A DNA stretch of 41,033 nt, taken from an uncultured Roseburia sp. (GTDB taxonomy: Bacteria > Bacillota > Clostridia > Lachnospirales > Lachnospiraceae). Of the stretch, positions 8,563-17,311 are shown in pieces. Under the pieces are notes generated by a model. That model ran no database searches. It worked only from the letters and a program-made list of their open reading frames with translations, and was not told where the DNA came from. Position 1 is the stretch's first letter, and each line of letters opens with the position of its first letter. A program made the translations under genes and the position numbers. The DNA lies in assembly GCA_947649645.1 (NCBI GenBank), contig CANSSP010000026.1:1-41033 (forward strand), in the 5' to 3' direction.

Positions 8563-10278
8563 ATGGATGATTTTAAGTTTGAGACACTGGAATACGTAAG
8601 GCCCGATTATGAGGCAGTGGGAGCATTTGCGGAGCAGATGGCAGAGGAGATGAAAGAGGCCAAATCCTATGCAGAGCTCAAAGAGAAGATGGCCCGGGCG
8701 GAGCAGGCCAGCGATGCGTTTTCCACGATGACGACGATTGCGTACATCCGGCATACGCTGGACACCAGGGATGCGTTTTATGAGGAAGAGAACCGGTATA
8801 ACGACGAGATGTATCCGACGGTTCTGCCAAAATTTCTGGCGTTTGACGAGGTGCTTATGAACAGCCCGTTCCGGGATGAGATCGAGAAGGAGTACGGCAG
8901 GCAGTTTTTTGTCAAAAAAGAGCTGACGAAAAAGACGTTCTGTGAGGAAAATATTCCGCTGATGCAGCGGGAGGCAAAGCTGACCAATGAGTATCAGAAG
9001 ATGATGGCGGAGGCGCAGATCGCATTTGACGGAAAGACGTTAAATCTCTATGGTCTGCAGAAGTATTTCGGGCACGACGACCGGGAAATCCGCAGGGCAG
9101 CGGTGAAAGCGTATTCTGATTTTTACCATGGTCACGAACAGCGCCTTGAGGAAATCTGGGATGAGCTGATCGGGATACGCAATCAGATGGGAAGAAATCT
9201 TGGCTATGAGAATTTTATTCCGGTCGGTTACCTGCAGCAGGGGCGCACGGATTATGGTCAGACGGAGGTGGAGGCGTTCCGGGAACAGGTGAGGACGGAG
9301 ATCGTTCCCCTCTGTGAAAAGCTCTATGCGGCACAGGCGCAGCGCCTTGGCGTGGATAAGCTGATGTTTTATGATGAGGAGCGTGTGTTTCCGGACGGAA
9401 ATGCAGTTCCGGCAGGGGACGACGATTTCATGGTGGAGGAAGCGAGAAAGATGTACCATGAAATCAGCCCGGAGACGGGAGCGTTTATCGATTTTATGAT
9501 CGGGCACGGGATGATGGATCTGAAGAATCGGCCGGGAAAAGCATCCACCGGCTATATGACTGCCCTTCCGGTTTACAAGGCTCCGTTTGTGTTTTCCTGC
9601 TTTAACCAGACGATTTTTGACATGCAGGTGCTCACGCACGAGCTGGGTCACGCGTTTGCAGGGTATATGGCGATGCGCAGCCAGCCTGTTTCGGATTTTT
9701 ATTCGGAGTCCACGGATATCGCGGAGATCCATTCAATGTCCATGGAGCAGTTTGCCTATCCGTATGCAGAGCGCTTCTTCGGGGAAGATGCGGACAAATT
9801 CCGTTTTGCCCACCTGCAGGATGCCGTCACATTTGTGCCTTTTGGCGTGGCAGTGGATGAGTTTCAGCACATCTGCTATGCCAATCCGGAGATGACGCCG
9901 AAGCAGAGGACGCTGGCCTGGAAAAAGCTGGAGGAAACTTATATGCCGTGGCGCCAATATGAGGCGGACGATTTCTTTGACCGCGGCGGATACTGGTATC
10001 ACAAGCTGCACATTTACCTCTATCCGTTTTATTATATCAATTATACGCTGACGACGATGGGCGCGATGGAGTTTAAGAAAAAGAATGCAGAGGATCACAA
10101 AAAGGCGTGGGAAGATTATCTGAAGCTGTGCAGATGCGGCGGAAGCATGAGTTATCTTGAGACGCTCGCGCATGCCGGGTTAAATAGTCCGTTTGCAGAC
10201 GGAAGCGTAAAAGAGGCGATGGGTGTTGCCAGAGAGGAGCTTATGAGCAGTCCGTTTATGGAGGAATCGAATGGATGA
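8563..10278 (+). CDS. M3 family oligoendopeptidase (PepF-like)
   Basis: Cytoplasmic zinc metallopeptidase that cleaves short peptides, 571 residues, normal for the M3B oligoendopeptidase group. The zinc motif HELGH is at residues 359-363; the third ligand region TDIAEIHSMSMEQ follows with E388. The helical N-terminal lid typical of M3 enzymes occupies the first 200 residues. The start at 8563 follows a purine-rich aaggaaaggcaggga. It lies 46 bases after the AraC-type gene, and its stop overlaps the next start by 8 bases (10271-10278), so the two are translationally coupled. Confidence 0.9.
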   Translation: MDDFKFETLEYVRPDYEAVGAFAEQMAEEMKEAKSYAELKEKMARAEQASDAFSTMTTIAYIRHTLDTRDAFYEEENRYNDEMYPTVLPKFLAFDEVLMNSPFRDEIEKEYGRQFFVKKELTKKTFCEENIPLMQREAKLTNEYQKMMAEAQIAFDGKTLNLYGLQKYFGHDDREIRRAAVKAYSDFYHGHEQRLEEIWDELIGIRNQMGRNLGYENFIPVGYLQQGRTDYGQTEVEAFREQVRTEIVPLCEKLYAAQAQRLGVDKLMFYDEERVFPDGNAVPAGDDDFMVEEARKMYHEISPETGAFIDFMIGHGMMDLKNRPGKASTGYMTALPVYKAPFVFSCFNQTIFDMQVLTHELGHAFAGYMAMRSQPVSDFYSESTDIAEIHSMSMEQFAYPYAERFFGEDADKFRFAHLQDAVTFVPFGVAVDEFQHICYANPEMTPKQRTLAWKKLEETYMPWRQYEADDFFDRGGYWYHKLHIYLYPFYYINYTLTTMGAMEFKKKNAEDHKKAWEDYLKLCRCGGSMSYLETLAHAGLNSPFADGSVKEAMGVAREELMSSPFMEESNG

Positions 10279-10588
10279 ATTATTAAAAATCGCAAAGAAG
10301 CAATTGCGTTTTCAGAAAGTGATCGCGTTTTGTCTCGTTCTGATTGCCGTGGTATTGGGCGCGACCGGTTATCTGTTTGTGAACCAGGTGGACCGGATGA
10401 CGACGGCGCTGGAGGAGACGACGGCGAGGCTCAAGGAGATCGATGTGGAGGGGATCAACAGCTCCATTTCGGTGACGCAGGAGCTTCTGGAGAGCGTGGA
10501 GGATTTTTCGACGGCGGTAGACGGTGTCACGGAGAAGGTTAAAGAGTTTGATTCCTGGATGCTGGGACTGTTAGGAGGCGCGCGGTAG
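10271..10588 (+). CDS. Small single-span membrane protein
   Basis: 105 residues, function unknown. One membrane segment near residues 17-38 (VIAFCLVLIAVVLGATGYLFV), then a heptad-like helical part (MTTALEETTARLKEIDVEGINSSISV...) resembling chemoreceptor or DUF948-like helices. The SD ggaggaat lies inside the end of the peptidase gene. The overlap indicates co-expression with the M3 peptidase. It converges on the flavin reductase gene with only two bases between stops, and no terminator is visible there. Confidence 0.75.
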   Translation: MDELLKIAKKQLRFQKVIAFCLVLIAVVLGATGYLFVNQVDRMTTALEETTARLKEIDVEGINSSISVTQELLESVEDFSTAVDGVTEKVKEFDSWMLGLLGGAR

Positions 10589-10590
10589 CG

Positions 10591-11232
10591 TCAGCCTCCT
10601 GTCCGACGACGTTTTTTTGTAATCGGTTTTTTCGGGGGACGGCGCACGCTGTACCCGAAACTGCCGATTTTTTTTCCGAGAAGGAAATATTCGCCGTGGG
10701 AATAGGCGACTGGCGCCGCGCTGTTGAGATGGAACGAACCTTTTTCATCCAGATAGGCGTCGTCGACTGTGACGGCGGCCACGTCTGCGAGAATAAGGTT
10801 GTGGCTGCCAAGGGGCGTGATCTGCCGTATACGGCACTCAATCCGGACCGGGCTTTCTGCAATGCCAGGGACGGAAATTTCGCGCGACGGCAGAGGCGTT
10901 AAGGCCATTTCTTTAAACTTGTCCACGTCCCTGCCGGAGCGGACGCCGCAGTAGTCGGCGGCGCGCGCAAGTCTGGCCGTGGTGAGATTTACGACAAATT
11001 CGCCTGACGCTTCGATCATGTGGTAAGAATAGCGTTCGGGCCGGATGGATACAGAGAGCATCGGCGGGTTTGTGCAGACCGTTCCGGCCCAGGCAACCGT
11101 GATAATATTCGGTTTTCCGTCAAGTGCAGGACTGGCGCACGCCGGATCGTGTCCGCCGGGGTACTGGCAGCTTACCATGACGGCGGGCAGCGGGTAGAGC
11201 ATGTTTCCAGGTTTGAAAGCGTATTCTGCCAT
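10591..11232 (-). CDS. Flavin reductase family protein
   Basis: 213 residues, with the fold of flavin reductase-like FMN-binding proteins (DIM6/NTAB type). Visible family features are the N-terminal NIITVAWAGTVCTNPPMLSVSIRPERYSY segment, the FVVNLTT strand and the CRIRQITPLGSHNLILADV segment. It likely binds FMN and reduces it with NAD(P)H for a partner enzyme. The SD ggagga lies six bases before the start. The Lys/Arg-rich tail (KKPITKKRRR) is unusual and may contact nucleic acid or membranes. It is the last gene of the minus-strand operon led by malic enzyme. Confidence 0.85.
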   Translation of the reverse strand: MAEYAFKPGNMLYPLPAVMVSCQYPGGHDPACASPALDGKPNIITVAWAGTVCTNPPMLSVSIRPERYSYHMIEASGEFVVNLTTARLARAADYCGVRSGRDVDKFKEMALTPLPSREISVPGIAESPVRIECRIRQITPLGSHNLILADVAAVTVDDAYLDEKGSFHLNSAAPVAYSHGEYFLLGKKIGSFGYSVRRPPKKPITKKRRRTGG

Positions 11233-11246
11233 GTGAGTCCTCCGTT

Positions 11247-11762
11247 TTATTTCATCAGAATATCCATCAGATAGGCGTAGACATCTTCGTTTAAGTTTTT
11301 CCAGTTATTGCAGATTGCCTCCGCCTGTTCTTTTTTGCTGACGATCAGGGTCAGATCGATCATGCTGATATCGCGCTCGCGAAACTGGCAGCGGACCGCA
11401 TAGGTGTGTCCAGGTGTCCGGTAGTAGTCGGCGACCACGGAATTGATGCTGCGAAGCTGCAGTTTATTCGTTTCGAAAAAGGCAATCGTATCCTGCTCGA
11501 TGGCGTCCGTGATTTTATCACGGAAAAATTCCAGCGTCTCTTTTCCCGCCGCAGTGATAAAGTACTGTGTATTGTTGTGCGTCGGTTCCGGGCGGATGAG
11601 ATCCGCCTCGGCCAGGTCGTTTAAAACCTGCTGCACCCGGAAATAGTCGGTGTAATCCTGGTCCAGGAAAAAGCCGGAAATCTGGGTGTTTGTCAGCGGA
11701 AAATCGACTTTATCGAGCATGTTAAGGATGGTGAGTTTATAGATGGTAAATGGTTCCGCCAT
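11247..11762 (-). CDS. DUF4364 family protein (winged-helix)
   Basis: 171 residues. Matches the clostridial DUF4364 family. The N-terminal 80 residues form a winged helix (LTNTQISGFFLDQDYTDYFRVQQVLNDLAEADLI, then the wing PTHNNTQYFITAAGKE), and the C-terminal half is an alpha/beta domain. It is a probable DNA-binding regulator with unknown targets. The SD ggagga precedes the start, which overlaps the end of the radical SAM gene by 26 bases, indicating translational coupling. The same cggaggac-cacATGgc start context occurs at the flavin reductase gene. Confidence 0.85.
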   Translation of the reverse strand: MAEPFTIYKLTILNMLDKVDFPLTNTQISGFFLDQDYTDYFRVQQVLNDLAEADLIRPEPTHNNTQYFITAAGKETLEFFRDKITDAIEQDTIAFFETNKLQLRSINSVVADYYRTPGHTYAVRCQFRERDISMIDLTLIVSKKEQAEAICNNWKNLNEDVYAYLMDILMK

Positions 11763-12741
11763 GTGGGTCCTCCGTTTTTTTATAATATTTTCCCTGCCAG
11801 AGATTACGTTCTTTTAATTCGCGCTGAATACCGTTTAATACCCGTTTTTTGTCGGTGCTCCACAGCGGCGCCAGGAGCAGCCGGCGCGGCCCGTCTCCGG
11901 TCAGGCGGTGAATGACCATCCCGGGCGGCAGAAGTGCGAGGGCGTCTGCAGTCAGAGTGATGTAGTCCTCCATGGTAAGGAGCGGAAACGGCTCCTTTTC
12001 GTAGCGCGCGCCAAGTGCTGTTCCTCTCAATACGTGGAGAAGCTGCAGCTTGACACCCTGTGCAGGAAGGCTGGCGACGTGTGAGACGGAGGCGAGCATC
12101 TGTTCTTTTGTTTCCCCCGGCAGGCCAAAAATCAGGTGGAGGATCACGTCGATCCCGCGCAGACGCAGACTGCGCACGGCTTCGTCGCACTGGGACGGGG
12201 AGAAGCCGCTTTGGATGCGCCGGTGTGTGTCCGCGTGAATCGTCTGCAGACCGAGCTCGACCCAGACAGGTCTGACATGGTTTAAATCTTCCAGCAGGTC
12301 AAGGACGTCCGGCCCGAGACAGTCGCAGCGCGTCGCAATGGAGAGAGCAGCGATTTCGGGGGGACGGATGGCTTCCGTAAACAGGGAGCGAAGCTTTGGG
12401 ACGGGGGCGTAGGTGTTTGTGTAGGCCTGGAAATAGGCGATGAATTTCCGGCAGTCTGACTTTGCGCGGATCCGCTCTTTTGCGTCCGCGATCTGGGCGG
12501 CGACGGAGAGGCCGGGGGAAGCGGCAAATTCGCCGGATCCGCCGGCGCTGCAGAAGATACAGCCGCCCGTTTGGGACGTTTTGTCCCGGTTGGGACAGGT
12601 CATGCCGCCGTTTAAGGAAAGGCGGTAGACTTTTTCACCAAACGTTTTTTTCAAGTAAGAATCCAGGGAGAAATAACGTTTTCCATTCCAGAAAGGCGGC
12701 AATTCTTCTTTTTTACAGGGTTTGTGTTCTTGCAGCCGCAT
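11737..12741 (-). CDS. TIGR01212 family radical SAM protein (YhcC-like)
   Basis: 334 residues. Radical S-adenosylmethionine enzyme of the TIGR01212 family, whose substrate is not firmly known. The [4Fe-4S] cysteines are C49, C61 and C64 (CPNRDKTSQTGGCIFC). Other family features are the early NGKRYFSLDSYLKKTFGEKVYRL-type lead-in, the glycine-rich LIFGLPGETKEQM and the C-terminal TGDGPR motif. It sits 12 bases downstream of malic enzyme in the same operon; the SD is weak (ggccgg), so translation may be coupled to the gene before it. Confidence 0.92.
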   Translation of the reverse strand: MRLQEHKPCKKEELPPFWNGKRYFSLDSYLKKTFGEKVYRLSLNGGMTCPNRDKTSQTGGCIFCSAGGSGEFAASPGLSVAAQIADAKERIRAKSDCRKFIAYFQAYTNTYAPVPKLRSLFTEAIRPPEIAALSIATRCDCLGPDVLDLLEDLNHVRPVWVELGLQTIHADTHRRIQSGFSPSQCDEAVRSLRLRGIDVILHLIFGLPGETKEQMLASVSHVASLPAQGVKLQLLHVLRGTALGARYEKEPFPLLTMEDYITLTADALALLPPGMVIHRLTGDGPRRLLLAPLWSTDKKRVLNGIQRELKERNLWQGKYYKKTEDPHGGTIYHL

Positions 12742-12753
12742 CGATAAACCGGC

Positions 12754-13923
12754 CTATCTTCCGATGAAGGATTTTACGGCCCGGCTGACTGCCTCCGCCA
12801 CACGCGGATCGAATGCCTCCGGCATGATAAATTCATCGCAGAGTTCGTCGTCGGAGACGAGTCCTGCGATTGCTTCCGCGGCGGCCAGTTTCATCTTTTC
12901 CGTGATCCGGGAGGCGCGTCCCTCGAGAGCGCCTTTAAAAATGCCGGGAAACGCGACGACATTGTTGATCTGGTTCGGAAAATCACTCCGGCCGGTCCCT
13001 ACGATTCTTGCGCCGGCCGCTTTTGCCGCGTCCGGCATGATTTCCGGAACGGGATTTGCCATCGCAAAAAGGATGGCGTCATGGTTCATGGACGCGACCA
13101 TTTCGGGGGTTACGATGCCGGGTGCAGATACGCCGACGAAGATGTCCGCGCCTTTGAGTGCGTCGGCAAGCGTGCCGTGCATATTTTGAAGGTTGGTGAG
13201 CGCGGTCATTTTCTGCTGCATCCAGTTTAAACCCGGATCGTCTTTTGCGAGAATGCCCTGACGGTCGCACATTGTGACGTCGCGAAATCCGTAAGTGAGA
13301 AGAAGCTTTGTGATGGCGATTCCTGCGGAGCCGGCGCCGTTTATGACTACATGGCAGTCCTCCTTTTTCTTCCCCGTGACTTTTAAGGCGTTGATAACGC
13401 CGGCCAGAACAACGATGGCAGTGCCGTGCTGGTCGTCGTGAAATACCGGAATATCCAGGAGTTCCTGCAGACGCTCCTCGATCTCAAAACAGCGCGGGGC
13501 GGAGATGTCTTCCAGATTGATACCGCCGAACGCGGGGGCGATATTTTTTACCGTGGCGATGATTTCCTCGGTGTCGCGCGTGTCAAGGCAGATCGGGACA
13601 GCGTTGACGTTGCCAAATTCTTTAAAGAGGACGCATTTTCCCTCCATCACGGGCATGGCAGCGCAGGCTCCGATATTTCCAAGGCCCAGCACGGCGCTTC
13701 CGTCAGAGACGACGGCGATGGTGTTGGCCTTCATGGTGTAGGTATAGGCGGCCTCCCGGTCTGCAGCGATGACTTTACACGGTTCGGCGACGCCGGGCGT
13801 GTAGGCGACGGCGAGGTCTTCTCTGGTGTTTACTTTTGCCTTGGCGGTAATTTCCAGTTTTCCGTTCCACTTTCTGTGCATAATCAGCGCAGGGTCGGAA
13901 AGATTGAAATGATTGTTATCCAT
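12754..13923 (-). CDS. NAD(P)-dependent malic enzyme
   Basis: Oxidative decarboxylation of malate to pyruvate, about 389 residues, the short bacterial form without a phosphotransacetylase-like extension. Visible motifs are AVAYTPGVAEPC (malate/Tyr loop), the KANTIAVVSDGSAVLGLGNIG block, the metal-binding FHDDQHGTAIV, the Rossmann GAGSAGIAI, and FAMANPVPEI. The start at 13923 (MDNNHF) has ggag six bases upstream; in-frame ATGs at 13935 and 13992 would read through the structured leader. It is the first gene of a four-gene minus-strand operon. Confidence 0.93.
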   Translation of the reverse strand: MDNNHFNLSDPALIMHRKWNGKLEITAKAKVNTREDLAVAYTPGVAEPCKVIAADREAAYTYTMKANTIAVVSDGSAVLGLGNIGACAAMPVMEGKCVLFKEFGNVNAVPICLDTRDTEEIIATVKNIAPAFGGINLEDISAPRCFEIEERLQELLDIPVFHDDQHGTAIVVLAGVINALKVTGKKKEDCHVVINGAGSAGIAITKLLLTYGFRDVTMCDRQGILAKDDPGLNWMQQKMTALTNLQNMHGTLADALKGADIFVGVSAPGIVTPEMVASMNHDAILFAMANPVPEIMPDAAKAAGARIVGTGRSDFPNQINNVVAFPGIFKGALEGRASRITEKMKLAAAEAIAGLVSDDELCDEFIMPEAFDPRVAEAVSRAVKSFIGR

Positions 13924-14060
13924 AGTAATCTCCATTCCGGAGCGTTTACACGAAGAGGCGGCGAAAATCTCTGATTTGTGACGCTCCGGCACAAATCAGC
14001 GTGTGAAAAATCAGCATATCGGCCTGAATTTTCACACGAAGCCTCCGTATCAGCGTGTAT
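13924..14060 (-). promoter_or_regulatory. Highly structured 5' leader of the malic enzyme operon
   Basis: Read as minus-strand RNA, this leader holds hairpin A (arms 14038-14024 and 14014-14000, 14 of 15 paired, 9-base loop) directly followed by hairpin B (10-bp perfect stem, arms 13999-13990 and 13980-13971, with a 9-base loop at 13989-13981). The whole loop of B (ccggagcgt) is a perfect complement of acgctccgg at 13945-13937, which ends three bases before the SD ggag (13933-13930). The 3' arm of A and the 5' arm of B share ctgattt, so competing folds are possible. It is a candidate translational switch or protein-bound leader; no known riboswitch class is recognised. Confidence 0.55.
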
Positions 14061-14126
14061 TTAGGGATTTACGCTGTTTCCATAAATCATATCATTATCA
14101 TTTTCACAAATCAAGAAAATTAGGAC

Positions 14127-14155
14127 TTCCTATTTTAAAAAAAGTGGTGTATAAT
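14127..14155 (+). promoter_or_regulatory. Promoter upstream of rho
   Basis: A perfect -10 TATAAT at 14150-14155, with only a poor -35 (ttccta at 17-base spacing) in front, about 90 bases before the rho start. The A/T-rich stretch between (ttttaaaaaaa) may help melting. Confidence 0.5.
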
Positions 14156-14243
14156 ACATTCATCAAAAATTCATTTTGTCATTTCAGACATGATTCCCAG
14201 CGTGATTGAGAACATAAAAATGGAAGAGAATAAGGAGCAGCAG

Positions 14244-15878
14244 ATGAGAGAAAAGTATGAGAGCCTGTCAGCGGTTGTGCTGAAAGACCTCGCAAGGGCG
14301 CGGGGACTTAAAAATATTTCGAATATGAAGAAAAGTGCGCTGATTGAACTGATGCTGGCGGAAGACGAGCGCCAGGCAAAAGAAAAGACAGAGAAGACAG
14401 AAAAAGCAGAAAGGACAGAGAAAGCAGAGCGTATGCCGCGTGAGGGCAACGCGCCGGCAGTACGCGACGTACCTGCCCGTGAAAGTCATCCGGTCAGGGA
14501 AAATATGGCGCAGCGGGGAACGGAAGCAGGGCGCGAAGCCGGCGCCGCCCGCGAGAATGCATCGGTGCGGGAGGGGAGTGCTGCCCGTGAGAATCCGCCG
14601 GTGCGGGAAGCCGGTCCTGCCCGCGAGAATGCATCGGTGCGGGAGGGGAGTGCTGTCCGTGAGAATGCACCGGGACGCGAAGGCGGCGCGGTTCGTGAGA
14701 ATATGGCGGGGCGCGACAGCACGTCGCCGGATGAGACGATTATGAATCTGGACAGCGGCATTACCGCGAACGGTATCCTTGAGGTGATGCCGGACGGTTA
14801 TGGATTTATCCGCTGCGAGAATTATATGCCGGGGGAAAACGATGTCTATGTTTCTCCGTCGCAGATTCGCAAGTTCAATTTAAAGACCGGGGACATCGTG
14901 ACCGGCAATACAAGGGTGAAGACGCAGCAGGAGAAGTTTTCGGCGCTGCTTTATGTGACGACGATCAACGGCTATCATCCGGGAGTGGCACAGAGGAGGA
15001 AGAATTTTGAGGATCTGACGCCGATTTTTCCAAACCGGAGAATCCGGCTGGAGCGCCCGGGATGCAGTGTGGCGATGCGCATTGTAGATCTTGTGTCTCC
15101 TATCGGAAAGGGGCAGCGCGGTATGATTGTTTCCCAGCCGAAAGCGGGAAAGACGACGCTGCTCAAGGAGATTGCAAAGTCTGTGACGGCGGAAAATGCA
15201 AATATGCATCTGATTATCCTTCTGATCGACGAGCGCCCGGAGGAAGTGACGGACATCAAAGAGGCGATCGCCGGAGACAATGTGGAGGTCATTTATTCTA
15301 CGTTTGATGAGCTTCCGGAGCATCACAAGCGTGTCTCGGAGATGGTGACGGAGCGGGCAAAGCGCCTGGTGGAGCACGGAAAAGACGTCATGATTCTTCT
15401 CGACAGTATCACAAGGCTTGCGAGAGCATACAATCTGACGGTTCCGCCGAGCGGCCGCACGCTTTCCGGCGGTCTCGACCCGGCCGCATTACATATGCCA
15501 AAGCGGTTCTTCGGCGCGGCCCGCAATATGCGCGAGGGAGGAAGCCTGACAGTACTCGCGACGGCGCTTGTCGATACGGGGAGCAAGATGGACGATGTGA
15601 TTTTTGAGGAGTTTAAGGGAACCGGCAATATGGAGCTTGTGCTGGACCGCAGGCTCTCAGAGAAGCGCGTGTTTCCGGCGATCGATATCGTCAAATCCGG
15701 CACGCGGCGCGAGGATCTTCTGCTGGAACCGCAGGAGCAGGAAGCCGTGGATACGATGCGCAAGGCCATCAACGGTATGCGCACCGACGATGCGGTGGAG
15801 AACATTCTGAATATGTTTGCCAGGACCAGAAACAATCAGGAGTATATCAATATGGTTAAAAAGACCAGAATCGTTTAA
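14244..15878 (+). CDS. rho: Transcription termination factor Rho with repetitive disordered insert
   Basis: Hexameric RNA-dependent ATPase that ends transcription, 544 residues. The N-terminal helical Rho_N domain (residues 1-40, [13 protein letters not shown]) is followed by a long Arg/Glu/Ala insert (about 43-165) with tandem xRENxxxREGx units. The cold-shock-type RNA-binding domain comes next ([16 protein letters not shown]). The ATPase domain has Walker A PKAGKTT (about 299-305), Walker [16 protein letters not shown] and the Q/R-loop region. The start at 14244 has aaggag six bases upstream; in-frame ATGs at 14190 and 14220 lack an SD. The ATPase core is complete, so the enzyme is expected to work. 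The insert carries a 37-base exact DNA repeat (14547-14583 and 14619-14655). Confidence 0.96.
   Translation: MREKYESLSAVVLKDLARARGLKNISNMKKSALIELMLAEDERQAKEKTEKTEKAERTEKAERMPREGNAPAVRDVPARESHPVRENMAQRGTEAGREAGAARENASVREGSAARENPPVREAGPARENASVREGSAVRENAPGREGGAVRENMAGRDSTSPDETIMNLDSGITANGILEVMPDGYGFIRCENYMPGENDVYVSPSQIRKFNLKTGDIVTGNTRVKTQQEKFSALLYVTTINGYHPGVAQRRKNFEDLTPIFPNRRIRLERPGCSVAMRIVDLVSPIGKGQRGMIVSQPKAGKTTLLKEIAKSVTAENANMHLIILLIDERPEEVTDIKEAIAGDNVEVIYSTFDELPEHHKRVSEMVTERAKRLVEHGKDVMILLDSITRLARAYNLTVPPSGRTLSGGLDPAALHMPKRFFGAARNMREGGSLTVLATALVDTGSKMDDVIFEEFKGTGNMELVLDRRLSEKRVFPAIDIVKSGTRREDLLLEPQEQEAVDTMRKAINGMRTDDAVENILNMFARTRNNQEYINMVKKTRIV
14547..14655 (+). repeat. 37-base direct repeat inside rho
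   Basis: Positions 14547-14583 and 14619-14655 are identical, 72 bases (24 codons) apart, within the disordered insert. Further diverged copies of gtgagaat/cgcgagaat flank them. The repeats stay in frame, so gain or loss of a unit would change insert length without breaking rho. Confidence 0.85.
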
Positions 15879-15885
15879 AAACAGC

Positions 15886-15914
15886 TTGCTTTCATATATT
15901 TCGTATGCTATAAT
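15886..15914 (+). promoter_or_regulatory. Promoter for rpmE
   Basis: -35 TTGCTT (15886-15891), a 17-base spacer and a perfect -10 TATAAT (15909-15914), directly after the rho stop. It implies a leader of about 120 bases before rpmE. Leaders of L31 genes are autoregulatory in many Firmicutes; I cannot fold this one with confidence. Confidence 0.75.
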
Positions 15915-16041
15915 AAACCCGCTGTTTGTTTTGGGACGGCCCTTTGTGGTAAGTATCATATGCGTACTGGGCATACGGGTATAAAAGACGCCGGAACAGA
16001 TGAACGATGACAACGATTCAGAACATAAAGAGGTGAAGATC

Positions 16042-16245
16042 ATGAAGCAGGGAATCCATCCAGATTACCATCAGGCAACGGTCACATGCAACTGCGGCAA
16101 TACATTTGTGACAGGCTCGACGAAGAAAGACATTCATGTTGAGATCTGTTCGAAATGCCATCCGTTCTATACGGGACAGCAGAAGTCTGCACAGGCTCGC
16201 GGACGTATTGACAAGTTTAACCGCAAATACGGCATCAATCAGTAG
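16042..16245 (+). CDS. rpmE: 50S ribosomal protein L31, zinc-binding form
   Basis: 67 residues, the usual length for L31. The zinc ligands are C16, C18, C36 and C39 (CNCG and CSKC), so this is the Zn-containing C+ form, and HPFYTGQQK follows as expected. The SD gaggtgaag sits before ATG 16042; the open frame further upstream is in the leader. It is the start of the conserved rpmE-DUF1385-prmC-prfA cluster. Confidence 0.97.
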   Translation: MKQGIHPDYHQATVTCNCGNTFVTGSTKKDIHVEICSKCHPFYTGQQKSAQARGRIDKFNRKYGINQ

Positions 16246-16393
16246 GCGGGGCCGTTACAGTTTTTTGGTGATCATCATGCAGTGTAAACGAGAATGCGGG
16301 GCCGTTACGGCTTTTATACCGCAGTTCTTATTTATGCTGCATGATTCATATTACGGATTTTTTTCGCGGTATGCAGATGAAGCGGGGAAGAAT

Positions 16394-17311
16394 ATGAAAT
16401 ATTCAGAAGTAGGCGGTCAGGCGGTCATGGAAGGCATAATGATGCGGTATCGGGAGAAATATGCCGTTGCCGTGCGAACGGCCGGCCAGGAGATCGTGAC
16501 GGAGGTTTTTGATTACCGTGGTCTGACCGGAAGTGAAAAGATCGGGAACATGCCGGTTGTGCGCGGGATGTTCCGGTTTGCAGAGTCGCTGGTGCTCGGA
16601 ATGCGGACGCTGGAATTTTCCGCTTCTTTTTTTGAAGAGGAAGATGAGGCGCAGGAGAAGAAAGCAGGAAAAAAAGACGCCGGAATGGGACTTACGGTGG
16701 TGTTCGCCATCGTGCTCGCGGTCGGTATTTTTATGGTGCTGCCGTATTACATATCCGTTTTTTTCCAGCGTTTTTTTGTGTCGCAGACAGCAGCAGCGCT
16801 TCTGGAGGGCGCAGTACGGCTGGCAGTTTTTATCGGATATGTGGCTGCAATTTCGCTGATGCCGGATATCCGGCGTGTGTATATGTATCACGGTGCGGAG
16901 CACAAGTGCATTAACTGTATCGAGCGTGGGCTGGATCTGAATGTGGAAAATGTGAAAAAGTGTTCCAGGCAGCACAGGCGCTGCGGGACCAGTTTTCTGC
17001 TGACAGTCATGCTGGTCAGTATTGTGTTTTTTCTGTTTATCCGGGTGGAAAGCGGGCCTGTGCGGCTTTTGCTCCGGATACTTTTCGTACCCGTGATTGC
17101 GGGCGTATCCTATGAATTTATCCGGCTGGCGGGGCGCACGGAAAACGCGTTCGTCCTGTTTCTGGGCAGACCGGGCATGTGGCTGCAGAATCTGACGACG
17201 AGGGAGCCGGATGATTCGATGATTGAGGTGGGTATCGCGTCCGTGGAGGCTGTTTTTGACTGGCGCTCTTTTGTGGAACAAATCAGACAGGAGGACAAGG
17301 ATGTCATATGA
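16394..17311 (+). CDS. DUF1385 family membrane protein
   Basis: 305 residues, function unknown, widely found between rpmE and prmC/prfA in Firmicutes. It begins with the family's GGQAVMEGIMMR motif. Two membrane segments lie at about 100-120 and 137-155, followed by the conserved YHGAEHKCINC (His/Glu/Cys, a likely metal or catalytic site), then two more membrane segments (about 195-215 and 222-240). The start at 16394 has gcggggaag in front; the frame stays open through the preceding gap, but that part shows no family similarity. Its stop overlaps the prmC start (ATGA at 17308-17311), so translation is coupled. Confidence 0.88.
   Translation: MKYSEVGGQAVMEGIMMRYREKYAVAVRTAGQEIVTEVFDYRGLTGSEKIGNMPVVRGMFRFAESLVLGMRTLEFSASFFEEEDEAQEKKAGKKDAGMGLTVVFAIVLAVGIFMVLPYYISVFFQRFFVSQTAAALLEGAVRLAVFIGYVAAISLMPDIRRVYMYHGAEHKCINCIERGLDLNVENVKKCSRQHRRCGTSFLLTVMLVSIVFFLFIRVESGPVRLLLRILFVPVIAGVSYEFIRLAGRTENAFVLFLGRPGMWLQNLTTREPDDSMIEVGIASVEAVFDWRSFVEQIRQEDKDVI

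Noticed and set aside
14485..14720. Tandem repeats considered as a CRISPR array
   Set aside because: The repeat units are in frame inside rho, not separated by unique spacers, and no cas genes are present.
16247..16315. Two copies of gcggggccgttac(a/g)g between rpmE and DUF1385
   Set aside because: The copies are short and neither forms a strong hairpin with a T-run, so no function could be supported.
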